A stretch of 39,433 nucleotides of DNA, taken from NCBI GenBank assembly GCA_029056055.1, contig JAIDCC010000035.1, positions 1 through 39,433 on the forward strand, given 5' to 3'. Positions 17,834 to 26,401 of the stretch are shown here, one piece after another. A program made the translations under genes and the position numbers. Positions within the stretch are counted from its first letter, which is position 1, and every line of letters begins with the position of its first letter. A model generated the notes under the pieces. The model searched no databases and had not been told where the DNA came from. It worked only from the letters and a program-made list of their open reading frames with translations. Source of the stretch: Duncaniella sp. GTDB taxonomy: Bacteria > Bacteroidota > Bacteroidia > Bacteroidales > Muribaculaceae.

Positions 17834-19153
17834 TTAGTCGCGGCGGAAGATGTCGCGGGTGTAGACCTTGGAGGCTACGTCGTCGAGCACGGCATCGTAG
17901 CGGTTGGCCACGATGGCATGTGAGAGGGCCTTGAAACGCGCGAGGTCGTTGACCACTTCTGAGCCGAAGAATGTGGTGCCGTCTTCAAGGGTGGGTTCGT
18001 AGATGATGACGCGGGCACCTTTGGCCTTGATGCGCTTCATTACGCCCTGAATCGACGACTGGCGGAAGTTGTCGGAATTTGATTTCATCGTGAGGCGATA
18101 GACACCGATGACGCAGGGTTCGGCTTCGCTGAGCTGTCCGTAGTCGTTGGCGCGGGTGTAGTCATACCAACCGGCCAGGCGGAGCACTTGGTCGGCAATG
18201 AAATCCTTGCGGGTGCGGTTGCTCTCGACGATGGCGCTCATCATGTTCTGGGGCACGTGGGCGTAGTTGGCGAGGAGCTGCTTGGTGTCTTTGGGCAGAC
18301 AGTAGCCGCCGTAGCCGAACGAGGGGTTGTTGTAGTGTGTGCCGATGCGGGGGTCGAGGCCTACGCCTTCGATGATGGCCTGAGCGTCGAGGCCCTTCAC
18401 CTCGGCATAGGTGTCGAGTTCGTTGAAGTAGCTCACGCGCAGTGCGAGGTAGGTGTTGGCGAAGAGTTTCACGGCTTCAGCCTCTTTCATGCCCATGTAG
18501 AGTGTGGGGATATCCTTCTTCTCGGCACCCTGCTGAAGGAGTGCGGCAAAGGTGTGGGCGGCCTCGTCCATGCGGGCGATGTCGGTGACGGCGAGAATGG
18601 CGGCGTTTTCGTCGGCAAACTCGGGCTTGTCGATGATTTTGGGCACACCGGCGATGATACGCGAGGGGAAGAGGTTGTCGTAGAGGGCTTTGCTCTCGCG
18701 GAGGAATTCGGGGAAGAACATGAGGTTGAACTCCTTGACGCCCTTCGCGGCATACTTGACGTAGAGGCTGCGGCAGTAGCCCACGGGGATGGTGGATTTG
18801 ATGACCATCACGGCGCGGGGATTGACTTCGAGCACGAGGTCGATGACATCTTCGATGTGGTGGGTGTCGAAGTAGTTGGTCTGCGGGTCGTAGTTGGTCG
18901 GGGCGGCAATCACCACAAAATCGGCCTCGGCGTAGGCGGCGCGTCCGTCGAGCGTCGCGGTGAGGTCGAGGGGGTTCTCAGCCAGATACTTTTCGATATA
19001 CTCATCCTGGATGGGCGACTCGCGATGATTGATTTTTTCGACTTTTTCGGGCACTACGTCAACGGCTATCACCTTGTTGTGTTGAGCCAGAAGAGTGGCG
19101 ATGCTCAGTCCGACATAGCCTGTGCCGGCCACAGCGACGGTATATTTCTTCAT
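17834..19153 (-). CDS. ugd: Nucleotide-sugar dehydrogenase, UDP-glucose 6-dehydrogenase type
   Basis: This 439-residue cytoplasmic enzyme oxidises a UDP-sugar to the uronic acid with NAD+, most likely UDP-glucose to UDP-glucuronate. The N-terminal NAD-binding motif is GTGYVG (10-15). The catalytic Cys is C285 in [10 protein letters not shown]. '[15 protein letters not shown]' and '[20 protein letters not shown]' are the conserved substrate and dimer segments, and the C-terminal UDP-binding domain runs from about 330. The substrate is assigned by family; UDP-ManNAc or UDP-GalNAc dehydrogenases are related, but the short '[19 protein letters not shown]' form matches Ugd. Its product feeds capsule or surface glycan synthesis. 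Confidence 0.9.
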   Translation of the reverse strand: MKKYTVAVAGTGYVGLSIATLLAQHNKVIAVDVVPEKVEKINHRESPIQDEYIEKYLAENPLDLTATLDGRAAYAEADFVVIAAPTNYDPQTNYFDTHHIEDVIDLVLEVNPRAVMVIKSTIPVGYCRSLYVKYAAKGVKEFNLMFFPEFLRESKALYDNLFPSRIIAGVPKIIDKPEFADENAAILAVTDIARMDEAAHTFAALLQQGAEKKDIPTLYMGMKEAEAVKLFANTYLALRVSYFNELDTYAEVKGLDAQAIIEGVGLDPRIGTHYNNPSFGYGGYCLPKDTKQLLANYAHVPQNMMSAIVESNRTRKDFIADQVLRLAGWYDYTRANDYGQLSEAEPCVIGVYRLTMKSNSDNFRQSSIQGVMKRIKAKGARVIIYEPTLEDGTTFFGSEVVNDLARFKALSHAIVANRYDAVLDDVASKVYTRDIFRRD

Positions 19154-19205
19154 GTTTTTTCGTTGGTTTTAAATTGAGTAGGGGGGAAAGGCCTTGCGGC
19201 GAGTG

Positions 19206-19213
19206 CAAAGTTA
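19206..19213 (-). promoter_or_regulatory. -7 box of ugd
   Basis: TAACTTTG on the minus strand matches TAnnTTTG and lies about 53 bp upstream of the ugd ATG. A clear TTG at the expected distance is not seen. Confidence 0.6.
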
Positions 19214-19261
19214 GCAAAAAATCTTTAACTCGTAAAGTTTTGAGGAGAGTTTGTCGAGATG

Positions 19262-19301
19262 AATCGGGATTAATCTCGATAATTCTTGATTAATCCCGAT
19301 T
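19262..19301. repeat. Inverted repeat downstream of the four-helix-suffix gene
   Basis: Perfect 14-bp arms, AATCGGGATTAATC (19262-19275) and its complement (19288-19301), flank a 12-nt loop. On the minus strand the sequence from the stop codon onward repeats a roughly 10-bp unit close to TTAATCGGGA several times, with changes. It could end transcription of the gene but has no T-run. Confidence 0.7.
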
Positions 19302-19309
19302 TAGCCCGA

Positions 19310-20068
19310 TTAAGCCTGATTGTCGTCGATGTTTCGCAGGCCGTTGCAATTCGGATAGTCGCTGCATCCCCAGAACTCCCGTCCTTGCATCTGCCCTTTC
19401 TTCTGCATCCGCCTGAGCATTGGGCGACCGCATTTGGGGCACGCCGGCGCCCCGGAGGACGCAGCGACTTCGCGACGCGCTTCAATGCGCTCTTGCGTGA
19501 GATTTTCGGCAAATCCTCCCTGCTGCTTGAAATCACTGAGTTGAGTCAGGAGCATGGAGGTGAGCATCGAATTGATTTTTAAGCACAACACCACCATACA
19601 GTTGGCAGCGTCGGAGGCGCTTCCATGCTTCAAAAAGCAATCAAACCGTGACAACTGCCTCGAAATGTGACTCATAGCATCGGAAATGAAATTGTTGCCA
19701 TACTCCGGGTTGTCAAGACGCAGGTTGATGACGCTGAGGAAGCGGTTGTCGTCGGAGTTCCAGGCCGTCAAAGAATGGCGCATCATAAAATTCAAATAGT
19801 CGCCCATCAATTCGTGGCTGCTTGCTCGGGCCACATCCGTAAGACGCATCTCGGTTTCGAGCGAGGTTTCGTGACGTCCGGAACCTTCAGCGATATTGGC
19901 GCGTATGGAACGGGCTGCCTGAGTCATTTGGTCGTACAGGCGGTGTCCCGGGTCAATCTTGTAGTCGACAAACCTGTCGCAGAAGTGCTGGGTGGATAGC
20001 TCTATGATATTGGCCAACACCCAGGCGTTCAGCCAGAAATAGGACGGCGCCGAATTGAATTTTATCAT
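19310..20068 (-). CDS. Four-helix-bundle-suffix protein with C4 zinc finger
   Basis: This 252-residue protein has two parts. Residues 1-125 are a four-helix bundle of the 23S rRNA-intervening-sequence (IVS) type, with the hallmark 'QMTQAARSIRANIAEGSGRHE'. Residues 125-195 are a suffix region; the C-terminal ~35 residues form a topoisomerase-type C4 zinc finger (CPKCGRPMLRR, then WGCSDYPNCNG). This matches the 'four helix bundle suffix' family (TIGR04258, as I recall). The role is unknown; the finger suggests binding to nucleic acid. The gene is flanked on both sides by palindromic repeats (19262-19301 and 20111-20157), a setting worth attention. I see no standard promoter upstream. Confidence 0.88.
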   Translation of the reverse strand: MIKFNSAPSYFWLNAWVLANIIELSTQHFCDRFVDYKIDPGHRLYDQMTQAARSIRANIAEGSGRHETSLETEMRLTDVARASSHELMGDYLNFMMRHSLTAWNSDDNRFLSVINLRLDNPEYGNNFISDAMSHISRQLSRFDCFLKHGSASDAANCMVVLCLKINSMLTSMLLTQLSDFKQQGGFAENLTQERIEARREVAASSGAPACPKCGRPMLRRMQKKGQMQGREFWGCSDYPNCNGLRNIDDNQA

Positions 20069-20110
20069 GATGATTTTTGGGATGGTTAAATTGTCATTTT
20101 GTCAAGATGT

Positions 20111-20157
20111 CAAATTGTCAAGATGTCAAATTGACAATTTGACATCTTGACAATTTG
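20111..20157. repeat. Perfect 47-bp palindrome upstream of the four-helix-suffix gene
   Basis: Arms of 23 bp (20111-20133 and 20135-20157) are exact inverted copies around one central base. The left arm continues a direct repeat, with TTGTCAAGATGTCAAA-like units beginning near 20099 and 20115. It fills the 97-bp gap between the GH36 stop codon and the start of the next minus-strand gene. It may terminate the GH36 transcript or mark a mobile unit. Confidence 0.85.
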
Positions 20158-20165
20158 AATTATCA

Positions 20166-22370
20166 TTATTCCTTCGCCGTCAGGCGTATTACGCGCGAGG
20201 CGTAGTCGGTGTTCTGGTGATATTCGACGTCGTGGGTGTTGGGGATGGGGAGACCGTTGGCCATGAGGTAGCGACCGGAGTAGGTTTTGCCCTCGACGGC
20301 GAGGGGACGGCGGTCGATGGGGTTGAGTTCGGTGACGGTGTAGAGACGGTCGGGGTCGAGGCCGTCAAGGGTGACGCGGGGGAGCTGCTGGTTCATGAAG
20401 GTTTCGGTTTTCCACCAGAAGAATACGGCGTCATCTTTTTCGGGGGTGACATACATGAGCGAGGCCACGCCTTTGCGGTCGAAGGGCGAGAGGAGTCGGT
20501 AGAGGTCGCCCTGCTGAATGATGTGTCGCACTTTCTTGTAATCTTCGATGGCGCGGCGCACTACGCGGCGTTCGTCGTCGGTCATGTTTTTTGGCTGCAT
20601 TTCGAGGCCGAGGCGACCGCTCATAGCTACGTCGGCACGGAATTTGGCAGGTATGCGGCGGAAAGTCTGATGGTTGGGTGAGGCAGAGATGTGGCTTCCC
20701 ATGGCAACGGCGGGGAAGAAGTAGCTCGTGCCCCACTGCATGTAGATGCGCTGGAGGGCGTCGTTGTTGTCGGAGGTCCAGAATTCGTCGAAGTAGGGCA
20801 TCAGACCCCAGTTGGCACGGCCGCCGCCGCTGGCGCAGGCTTGGATGATTACGTCGGGGTGGGCGGCACGTATGCGCTCAAGAGTGGCGAGGAGTCCTTT
20901 GTGATAGTCGATGTAGAGGTGGCTCTGACGGTCGGAGGTGAGATACTGCGAGCCGGCGTTGTTGACGGGGTCGTTGGCATCCCATTTGATGTAGGCAATG
21001 CGGGGGTAGGATGTGAGGAGGGTGTCGACAATGTTGAAGACGAAATCCTGCACGGCGGGGTTGGCCATGTCGAGCACGAGCTGCGTCGAGCCGCGCGAGC
21101 CGCGATTGTCGAGTGCGGGGGCTTTGATGACCCAGTCGGGATGTGCTTCGAAGAGTTCGGAGGCGGTGTTGGTCATCTCGGGTTCAATCCAAATGCCGAA
21201 TTTCACACCGATGCTGTCGGCGGTGTCGAGCAGACCGTTGATGCCGTGAGGGAGTTTGCGGGTGTCTACCACCCAGTCGCCCAGCGAGGAATTGTCGACG
21301 TTGCGGGGATACTTGTCGCCAAACCATCCGTCGTCCATGACGAAGAGTTCGCCACCCATTTCGGCGATGTCGGCCATCATGCCTGCCATGGTGGGCTCGT
21401 TGATGTCGAAGTAGCAGCCCTCCCACGAGTTGAGCAGCACGGGGCGGGAGGCGGTGCCGTTGTGGAGCTGATACTTGCGGCCCCACGAATGGAAGTTTCG
21501 GCTCACGCCACCGAGGCCGTCGGGCGAGTAGGTGAAGGCGAGCACGGGGGTGGTGAACGTCTCGCCCTTCTTGAGCTGATAGGCGGAATTTTCTTCGTTG
21601 ATGCCGGCGAAGAGGTGGTGGTAGTCGCCGTCGTCGGTGTCGATGAAGATTTTGTAGTTGCCGGGATAGCAGAGCGCAGCGCCGATGGTGCGCCCTGAGG
21701 TCTCGGAGGGGCGACCGTCGAGCGAGAGCATCACTTCTGCATGGGCGGTGTGGGAATTTCGCACGCCGTCTTTATTTTTAATCATTCTGACGCCGTGGGG
21801 CAACGGCTCCTCGGTGAGTTGCGTTTCGTTGGCCCATGAGCCGTAGAGCGACGAGAGCCAGACATCGCCCTGACGCACGGGGAGATAGCCCGACATGAAG
21901 CGGTTGAGTGTGACGGGCTTCTTCTCGTCGGAGGTTATGGCGGTCCAGGTCTCGATGACATCGCTTCCGGGGCGGGTTAGATAGAAGAGGTCGACGGTGA
22001 AGGGATAGTTGCGGTCGGTCATGGTGACGGTGGTGAGCGTCGAGCCGTCGGGGCGCGAAGTTCGCGCGGTGTGGCTGACGGCAAGGTCGGTGGCCATGTA
22101 GCCGTCGGAATGTGTCACCGAGAGAGCCGCCTCGGCCTTAGGATTGTAGCCATAGGCGGGGTAGGCATCCTGCCACATCCCGGTGGCTTCGTGGATGGCA
22201 TCGAGGTCGGCGGGAGCGAGGCGCTCGCCGTAGTAGACGATTTTGAGCGGACTTCCTTCGACGGCGTTGAGCACGAGCGAGGTGGAGTGCGTAGAGATGT
22301 CTAACACTTCGCCCGAAGCGCCGAGAGCCGACGCACACAGGAGCGAGAGGGTGAATATCTGAATTTTCAT
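20166..22370 (-). CDS. Secreted GH36 alpha-galactosidase
   Basis: This 734-residue enzyme has a signal peptide (MKIQIFTLSLLCASALGASG), so it acts in the periplasm or at the surface. Organisation is typical of GH36: an N-terminal beta-sandwich to about 300, a TIM barrel at 310-640 and a C-terminal beta domain. Catalytic signatures are visible: LLNSWEGCYFDINE and 'MDDGWFGDKYPRNVD' at the start of the barrel, nucleophile Asp in YIKWDAN, and acid/base Asp in WTSDNNDA. It releases terminal alpha-linked galactose from oligosaccharides of the raffinose or galactomannan kind. Family members with alpha-N-acetylgalactosaminidase activity exist. It is a single gene without SusCD neighbours. Confidence 0.93.
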   Translation of the reverse strand: MKIQIFTLSLLCASALGASGEVLDISTHSTSLVLNAVEGSPLKIVYYGERLAPADLDAIHEATGMWQDAYPAYGYNPKAEAALSVTHSDGYMATDLAVSHTARTSRPDGSTLTTVTMTDRNYPFTVDLFYLTRPGSDVIETWTAITSDEKKPVTLNRFMSGYLPVRQGDVWLSSLYGSWANETQLTEEPLPHGVRMIKNKDGVRNSHTAHAEVMLSLDGRPSETSGRTIGAALCYPGNYKIFIDTDDGDYHHLFAGINEENSAYQLKKGETFTTPVLAFTYSPDGLGGVSRNFHSWGRKYQLHNGTASRPVLLNSWEGCYFDINEPTMAGMMADIAEMGGELFVMDDGWFGDKYPRNVDNSSLGDWVVDTRKLPHGINGLLDTADSIGVKFGIWIEPEMTNTASELFEAHPDWVIKAPALDNRGSRGSTQLVLDMANPAVQDFVFNIVDTLLTSYPRIAYIKWDANDPVNNAGSQYLTSDRQSHLYIDYHKGLLATLERIRAAHPDVIIQACASGGGRANWGLMPYFDEFWTSDNNDALQRIYMQWGTSYFFPAVAMGSHISASPNHQTFRRIPAKFRADVAMSGRLGLEMQPKNMTDDERRVVRRAIEDYKKVRHIIQQGDLYRLLSPFDRKGVASLMYVTPEKDDAVFFWWKTETFMNQQLPRVTLDGLDPDRLYTVTELNPIDRRPLAVEGKTYSGRYLMANGLPIPNTHDVEYHQNTDYASRVIRLTAKE

Positions 22371-22422
22371 AGGTTATAGGATTTTGTCGGGTAAAAGTTT
22401 TGTCGGGTGTAAGTAATGACTA

Positions 22423-22452
22423 CAAAGATAGTAAACCGGGGTGCATTTTCAA
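22423..22452 (-). promoter_or_regulatory. Promoter of the GH36 gene
   Basis: TATCTTTG (22423-22430, minus strand) with TTG at 22450-22452 and a 19-bp spacer. The leader contains two direct copies of an 11-bp unit, TTTTGTCGGGT on the plus strand (22382-22392 and 22398-22408), which may be a regulatory site. Confidence 0.7.
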
Positions 22453-22594
22453 AACCATTCGTCGAAATCGGCGATAATCTGATAAAAAAGTATCATTGCC
22501 GCCTCATCGGTCAAACATAGACAGCGGCCGGGGCGTTAAGACATCAAGAGGCCACGCGCCCAGCGGGAAAACTAATTACCCTTCGGAAAAACGA

Positions 22595-22626
22595 AGCGGT
22601 GACATGGCACACGCCACGTCACCGCT
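22595..22626 (-). terminator. Rho-independent terminator of the Crp/Fnr gene
   Basis: The stem AGCGGTGAC (22595-22603) pairs with GTCACCGCT (22618-22626) and extends inward with one mismatch to GGC/GCC. On the minus strand it is followed by TTCGTTTTT. Confidence 0.8.
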
Positions 22627-22648
22627 AAAATATTTAATAATGTAGAAA

Positions 22649-23374
22649 TCAGGGGAGGAGGGGGTCGTCTTCGTGGGTTGACCAGGAGGCGGAGAGGAGG
22701 AGGTCGCGGAGGCCTTTGCGGTCGATGACGCGGATGCCGCGGCCGTCGTAGTCGATGAGGCCGTGGAGTTTGAGGGTGTCGAGGGTGGAGATGAACGATG
22801 AACGCTGCACGCCGAAGAGGGTGTAGAGGTCGCGGTGTTTCGACTGGAGTTCGATTTCCTTGGCGTCGACGGGGGTGAGGGCTATAATCCAGAAGGCGAT
22901 GCGCTCTTCGAGTTGGCCGCCGGTGAGTGAGATTACGCCGTCGATGCCTTTCTGAGCGTAGGCCGAGATGATGTTGAGATAGTTGAAGAGGAAGATTTCG
23001 GAGTGGGTGAGGAGGTGGAGGAGGTCGGCCTTGGTGATGGATACCACGGAGACTTCGGTCTCGGCTTCGACGCGCATCGGCACATGGGTGTTGCGCCCGA
23101 AGACGAAGTCTGGGGCAATGACCGAGGGGCCTTCGAGGATGTAGGAGAGGCGGAGGCGGTCGGTGGGGTTGCGGATGATGGCTTTGGCACGGCCGGAGAG
23201 GATGAAGCGCAGGAGGTCGTTGGTCTGACGCGCCTCGATGATGAGTTCGCCGGAAGCAAATTTTTCGAAGTGGAAGGGGATTTCGCCTACCAACTGTTGA
23301 AGGTCGGAGAGGGAGATGCCGTTGAACATGGGCAGAGAGCGAAGCATCTCAAAGATGGCGGGTTGAGCAGACAT
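22649..23374 (-). CDS. Crp/Fnr-family transcriptional regulator
   Basis: This 241-residue regulator has a cyclic-nucleotide-binding-type beta barrel at about residues 15-130 (FEKFASGELIIEARQTNDLLRFILSG), a long dimer helix, and a Crp-type winged HTH at about 165-225 (LYTLFGVQRSSFISTLDTLKLHGLI). The Fnr-like N-terminal cysteines for an Fe-S cluster are absent, so direct oxygen sensing of that type is unlikely; the ligand is unknown. It lies 103 bp downstream of the SBF-type transporter on the same strand with no consensus promoter between, so the two may be co-transcribed and the regulator may respond to the transported compound. That link is inference. Confidence 0.88.
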   Translation of the reverse strand: MSAQPAIFEMLRSLPMFNGISLSDLQQLVGEIPFHFEKFASGELIIEARQTNDLLRFILSGRAKAIIRNPTDRLRLSYILEGPSVIAPDFVFGRNTHVPMRVEAETEVSVVSITKADLLHLLTHSEIFLFNYLNIISAYAQKGIDGVISLTGGQLEERIAFWIIALTPVDAKEIELQSKHRDLYTLFGVQRSSFISTLDTLKLHGLIDYDGRGIRVIDRKGLRDLLLSASWSTHEDDPLLP

Positions 23375-23477
23375 AGCGCTTGCGGGTGAAATTTTTAACT
23401 AAAAATATGTTATTAGTTTAACGCGCAAATCTCTGTTTTAGTTCGTCAGGGCGGAGGAAAATTTTCAGACGTGCCGG

Positions 23478-24380
23478 TCAGCGTTTGCGTTTGAGGTAGA
23501 GCTGGATAGAGTTGATGGTGTTCTGCCATGCGACGTAGGCCGCGGGGGCCACGGAAGCGACGGGATTGAGGTAGGTGAGAGCCATCCATATGGCGAGAAC
23601 GGTGTTTTTCTGCCCGAGGCCCTGGGCGCCCGCGATTTTGTCGCCGGCGCGGGCGCCGATTTTGCGACCGACATAGAACTGGGCGCAGCAGACGACGCCG
23701 GAGAGGAGAGCGAGCCAAAGCATGGTGGGCACCATGGCAGGCGGCTCGCTCATGACAAAGCTGACCGCGCGCCCGACGACGATGAAGAGCGAGACGGCCC
23801 AGATGTAGAACGACCACGTCTGACGTGTGGCGATGGCCTCGTGGGCCTTAGGCACGAAACGACGGAGCAGGAAGGCGGCGAGGAGCGGGAGGACGAGGAG
23901 GGGGACAACCTTAGTGGCAATGAGCGCGACCGAGTCGACGAACCCGATTTCGGCCTCGGTGCCCATGAGGCTGAACATGACAGGGGCGAGGATGGCGACG
24001 GTCATGTTGGAAATGATGGAGAACGTGGCGAGGCGAGCCACCGAACCGCCGAGCATGCCGGTGATGACCGGGGCGGCAGTGGCCGTGGGACAAAACACAC
24101 AAATGAACGTGCCTTGCGCGAGAGCGGGGTCGACTGGGAGCAAAGCGAGGTAGACCGCCACGGCGCCGAGAATCTGCACCGCGAGCAGACCGCGGCTTAG
24201 CGACGTGACACGAAACTCCTTCGGGTCGACGCGGCAGTAGGTGATGAGGAGCATTACGAAAATGAGGTAGGGAGCGAGCCATGCCACGCGCTCGATGAAG
24301 TCGTGACACACCAAGCCGCCGAGCATCGCTATCGGAAGCATCCAAGGCTTGATTTTTTCGCGGAGCTGTGAAATTTTCAT
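23478..24380 (-). CDS. SBF/BASS-type transporter (bile acid:sodium symporter superfamily)
   Basis: This 300-residue membrane protein has nine to ten predicted helices. 'ICVFCPTATAAPVITGMLGGSVARLATFSIISNMTVAILAP' is the central crossover segment typical of the superfamily, and 'GAQGLGQKNTVLAIWMALTYLNPVASVAPAAYVAWQN' is the second conserved half. Relatives move bile acids, pantoate or other organic anions with sodium, or arsenite (Acr3); the substrate here cannot be told from sequence alone. ATG 24380 is preferred to the open frame reaching 24548 because the promoter lies at 24405-24435. It precedes the Crp/Fnr gene. Confidence 0.82.
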   Translation of the reverse strand: MKISQLREKIKPWMLPIAMLGGLVCHDFIERVAWLAPYLIFVMLLITYCRVDPKEFRVTSLSRGLLAVQILGAVAVYLALLPVDPALAQGTFICVFCPTATAAPVITGMLGGSVARLATFSIISNMTVAILAPVMFSLMGTEAEIGFVDSVALIATKVVPLLVLPLLAAFLLRRFVPKAHEAIATRQTWSFYIWAVSLFIVVGRAVSFVMSEPPAMVPTMLWLALLSGVVCCAQFYVGRKIGARAGDKIAGAQGLGQKNTVLAIWMALTYLNPVASVAPAAYVAWQNTINSIQLYLKRKR

Positions 24381-24404
24381 CTCTTGTTTCTTGATTTCGG
24401 GCGG

Positions 24405-24435
24405 CAAAATTACTAATTTTGACAAAAAATTGCAA
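24405..24435 (-). promoter_or_regulatory. Promoter of the SBF-type transporter gene
   Basis: TAATTTTG (24405-24412, minus strand) and TTG (24433-24435) with a 20-bp spacer. The site decides the downstream start at 24380. Confidence 0.75.
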
Positions 24436-24661
24436 ATGAAGTCGTTTCTGAAGTAAGTTCTAAAAATAAAACGATATATGTAAGGAAAAATTCTTGAACA
24501 GTAAAACTCGTTCTTTTTGGATGCTTTGAGCTTTTCGTTCAGGCGCATAGCGCGCTATGCTTCTTCTCTCAAATCTCAAATCATCTCAAAAATAACTTCC
24601 TTTTATCTGTTCATTTATTTTTCTCACTTACTTAAAGAATGATTTCGATAAGTTTCTGACA
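24436..24661. other. AT-rich intergenic segment with 16-bp palindrome
   Basis: This stretch is far richer in A and T than its neighbours. It contains a perfect 16-bp palindrome, GCATAGCGCGCTATGC (24545-24560), and short CTCAAAT/CTCAAAA direct repeats at about 24565-24592. No gene is evident; the minus-strand frame that runs through it has a composition unlike local genes. No consensus promoter for the plus-strand gene at 24662 is visible. Confidence 0.5.
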
Positions 24662-25159
24662 ATGGCCGACAACTATCTTGAGAAGAAAATGGAAGAGCAC
24701 CGCGCCCGCATGGCCGCGGGGACGGCGAAGCGCACACCCGCCGCGAGGGGTGGAGCCGCGCGCGGAGCGTCGGGAGGACTGACGTTTGAGTATCCGAAGA
24801 TGCGCGTCTACGTGCCGGGAGGAGCCGACACGACACTCGGGCGCGAACTGATAGCGGTGTTGCGCGAGGCGGGGGTGGATGTAGACTTCTCGGGGCGGCC
24901 GTCGGCCGAGGCGACGAAACTCGGGCAGCGACTTGGAGCGCGCTTCTACCCTATCGCCGGCCGCCTCACACCCGAGGACGCCTTCGAAGCCGCGCTAGCG
25001 CGCTGCGACGCCGTGGCGCTCCTGCCGGGAGAGAGTTTGCCCGACCCAACAACACTCCGCGTGGCCGCCCTGCCCGACCCGCTGCCCCGGGCTTCAGAGG
25101 CATCGTTGGCGCGACTTTTGGCCGTGTTGCTCCATCCTTCGATGAATGACTTGGCGTAA
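24662..25159 (+). CDS. Short Rossmann-like (SDR-related) protein of unknown function
   Basis: This 165-residue protein has a polar Lys/Arg-rich start (MADNYLEKKMEEHRARMAAG), an Ala/Gly-rich linker, and from about residue 47 the segment RVYVPGGADTTLGRELIAVLREAGVDVDFSG. That segment mimics the first beta-alpha-beta unit of short-chain dehydrogenases, but the usual TGGxxGIG is altered (PGGADTTLG). The catalytic Tyr-x-x-x-Lys region of an SDR is absent. I recall Bacteroidales proteins of this shape, starting MADNYLEKK, annotated as dehydrogenases. It is probably a real conserved protein that no longer acts as an oxidoreductase. It is followed 80 bp later by ychF. Confidence 0.65.
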   Translation: MADNYLEKKMEEHRARMAAGTAKRTPAARGGAARGASGGLTFEYPKMRVYVPGGADTTLGRELIAVLREAGVDVDFSGRPSAEATKLGQRLGARFYPIAGRLTPEDAFEAALARCDAVALLPGESLPDPTTLRVAALPDPLPRASEASLARLLAVLLHPSMNDLA

Positions 25160-25186
25160 TCGCACTGATTTCTCATAAAAAAGTGT

Positions 25187-25194
25187 TACCTTTG
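25187..25194 (+). promoter_or_regulatory. -7 box of ychF
   Basis: TACCTTTG matches TAnnTTTG and lies 45 bp upstream of the ychF ATG. The -33 element is weak. Confidence 0.65.
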
Positions 25195-25239
25195 CAAAAG
25201 TTTTTTTTAACCACAGAAAAAAATAAAAGATAGATATAC

Positions 25240-26343
25240 ATGGCACTTCAATGCGGCATAGTCGGACTGCCCAACGTAGGCAAGTCGACCCTCTTCAACT
25301 GTCTCAGCAACGCAAAGGCCCAGTCGGCCAACTTCCCCTTCTGCACCATCGAGCCCAACGTGGGAGTCATCACGGTGCCCGACGCGCGTCTCAACAAACT
25401 GGTGGAGATGTGCAATCCGCGCTCGACGGTCCCCGCCACGGTGGAAATCGTAGACATCGCGGGATTGGTGCAGGGCGCGAGCAAGGGCGAAGGCCTCGGC
25501 AATAAATTTCTCGCCAACATCCGCGAGACCGACGCGATACTCCACGTGCTGCGCTGCTTCGACGACGACAACGTGACCCACGTGCATAACACCGTCGACC
25601 CCGTGCGCGACAAGGAAATCATAGACTACGAGCTTCAGCTCAAAGACCTCGAAACCATCGAAGGCCGCATGGCGCGCACCCAGAAGCAAGCGCAGACAGG
25701 CGGCGACAAGACGGCCAAGATGCAGTATGAAGTGCTGAAGAAATTTCACGACGCACTCATCCAGGGCAAACCGGCGCGCACCGTCACGCTCGACACCCCC
25801 GACGAACAGAAATTTGCCCGCGAGCTCTTCCTGCTCACCTCGAAGCCGGTGCTCTACGTGTGCAACGTCGACGACTCGTCGGCCGTCGAAGGCAACAAGT
25901 ATGTCGAGGCTGTCCGCGAGGCCATCAAGGATGAAAACGCCGAGCTGCTCATAGTGGCCGCCCAGACCGAAAGCGAAATAGCCGAACTCGACACCTACGA
26001 AGAGCGTCAGGAATTCCTGGCTGAAATCGGACTTGAGGAATCGGGAGTGGCCCGACTGATACGCGCCGCCTACGCGCTGCTCAACCTCCAGACCTTCTTC
26101 ACTGCCGGCGCCGACGAAGTGAGAGCGTGGACCTTCACCCGGGGCTGGAAAGCACCCCAGTGTGCGGGCGTGATACACACCGACTTCGAAAAAGGCTTTA
26201 TCCGCGCCGAGGTAATCAAATATGACGACTACGTGACACTCGGCTCGGAAGCCGCCGTGCGCGAGGCGGGCAAGATGGCCATCGAAGGCAAGAACTACAC
26301 CGTGGAAGACGGCGACATCATGCACTTCCTCTTCAACGTCTGA
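25240..26343 (+). CDS. ychF: Redox-regulated ATPase YchF
   Basis: This 367-residue Obg-related P-loop protein binds ATP rather than GTP and associates with ribosomes and stress responses in the cytoplasm. The P loop is GLPNVGKS (9-16). G3 and its surroundings are [21 protein letters not shown]. The G4 position reads NVDD rather than the G-protein NKxD, in line with altered nucleotide specificity. The coiled-coil insertion lies at about 130-200. The C-terminal TGS domain (about 280-365) ends [21 protein letters not shown], as in the family. Length is standard. It has its own promoter and may read through into the GH95 gene 58 bp later. Confidence 0.97.
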   Translation: MALQCGIVGLPNVGKSTLFNCLSNAKAQSANFPFCTIEPNVGVITVPDARLNKLVEMCNPRSTVPATVEIVDIAGLVQGASKGEGLGNKFLANIRETDAILHVLRCFDDDNVTHVHNTVDPVRDKEIIDYELQLKDLETIEGRMARTQKQAQTGGDKTAKMQYEVLKKFHDALIQGKPARTVTLDTPDEQKFARELFLLTSKPVLYVCNVDDSSAVEGNKYVEAVREAIKDENAELLIVAAQTESEIAELDTYEERQEFLAEIGLEESGVARLIRAAYALLNLQTFFTAGADEVRAWTFTRGWKAPQCAGVIHTDFEKGFIRAEVIKYDDYVTLGSEAAVREAGKMAIEGKNYTVEDGDIMHFLFNV

Positions 26344-26401
26344 CAAACCCAAGACACCTCTCTCCTCCTATACCCCAAACTCAGACCTCAATCTCACGCC
26401 C

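Noticed and set aside
24381-24548. N-terminal extension of the SBF-type transporter
   Set aside because: It crosses the transporter's own promoter and has AT-rich codon use unlike the gene.
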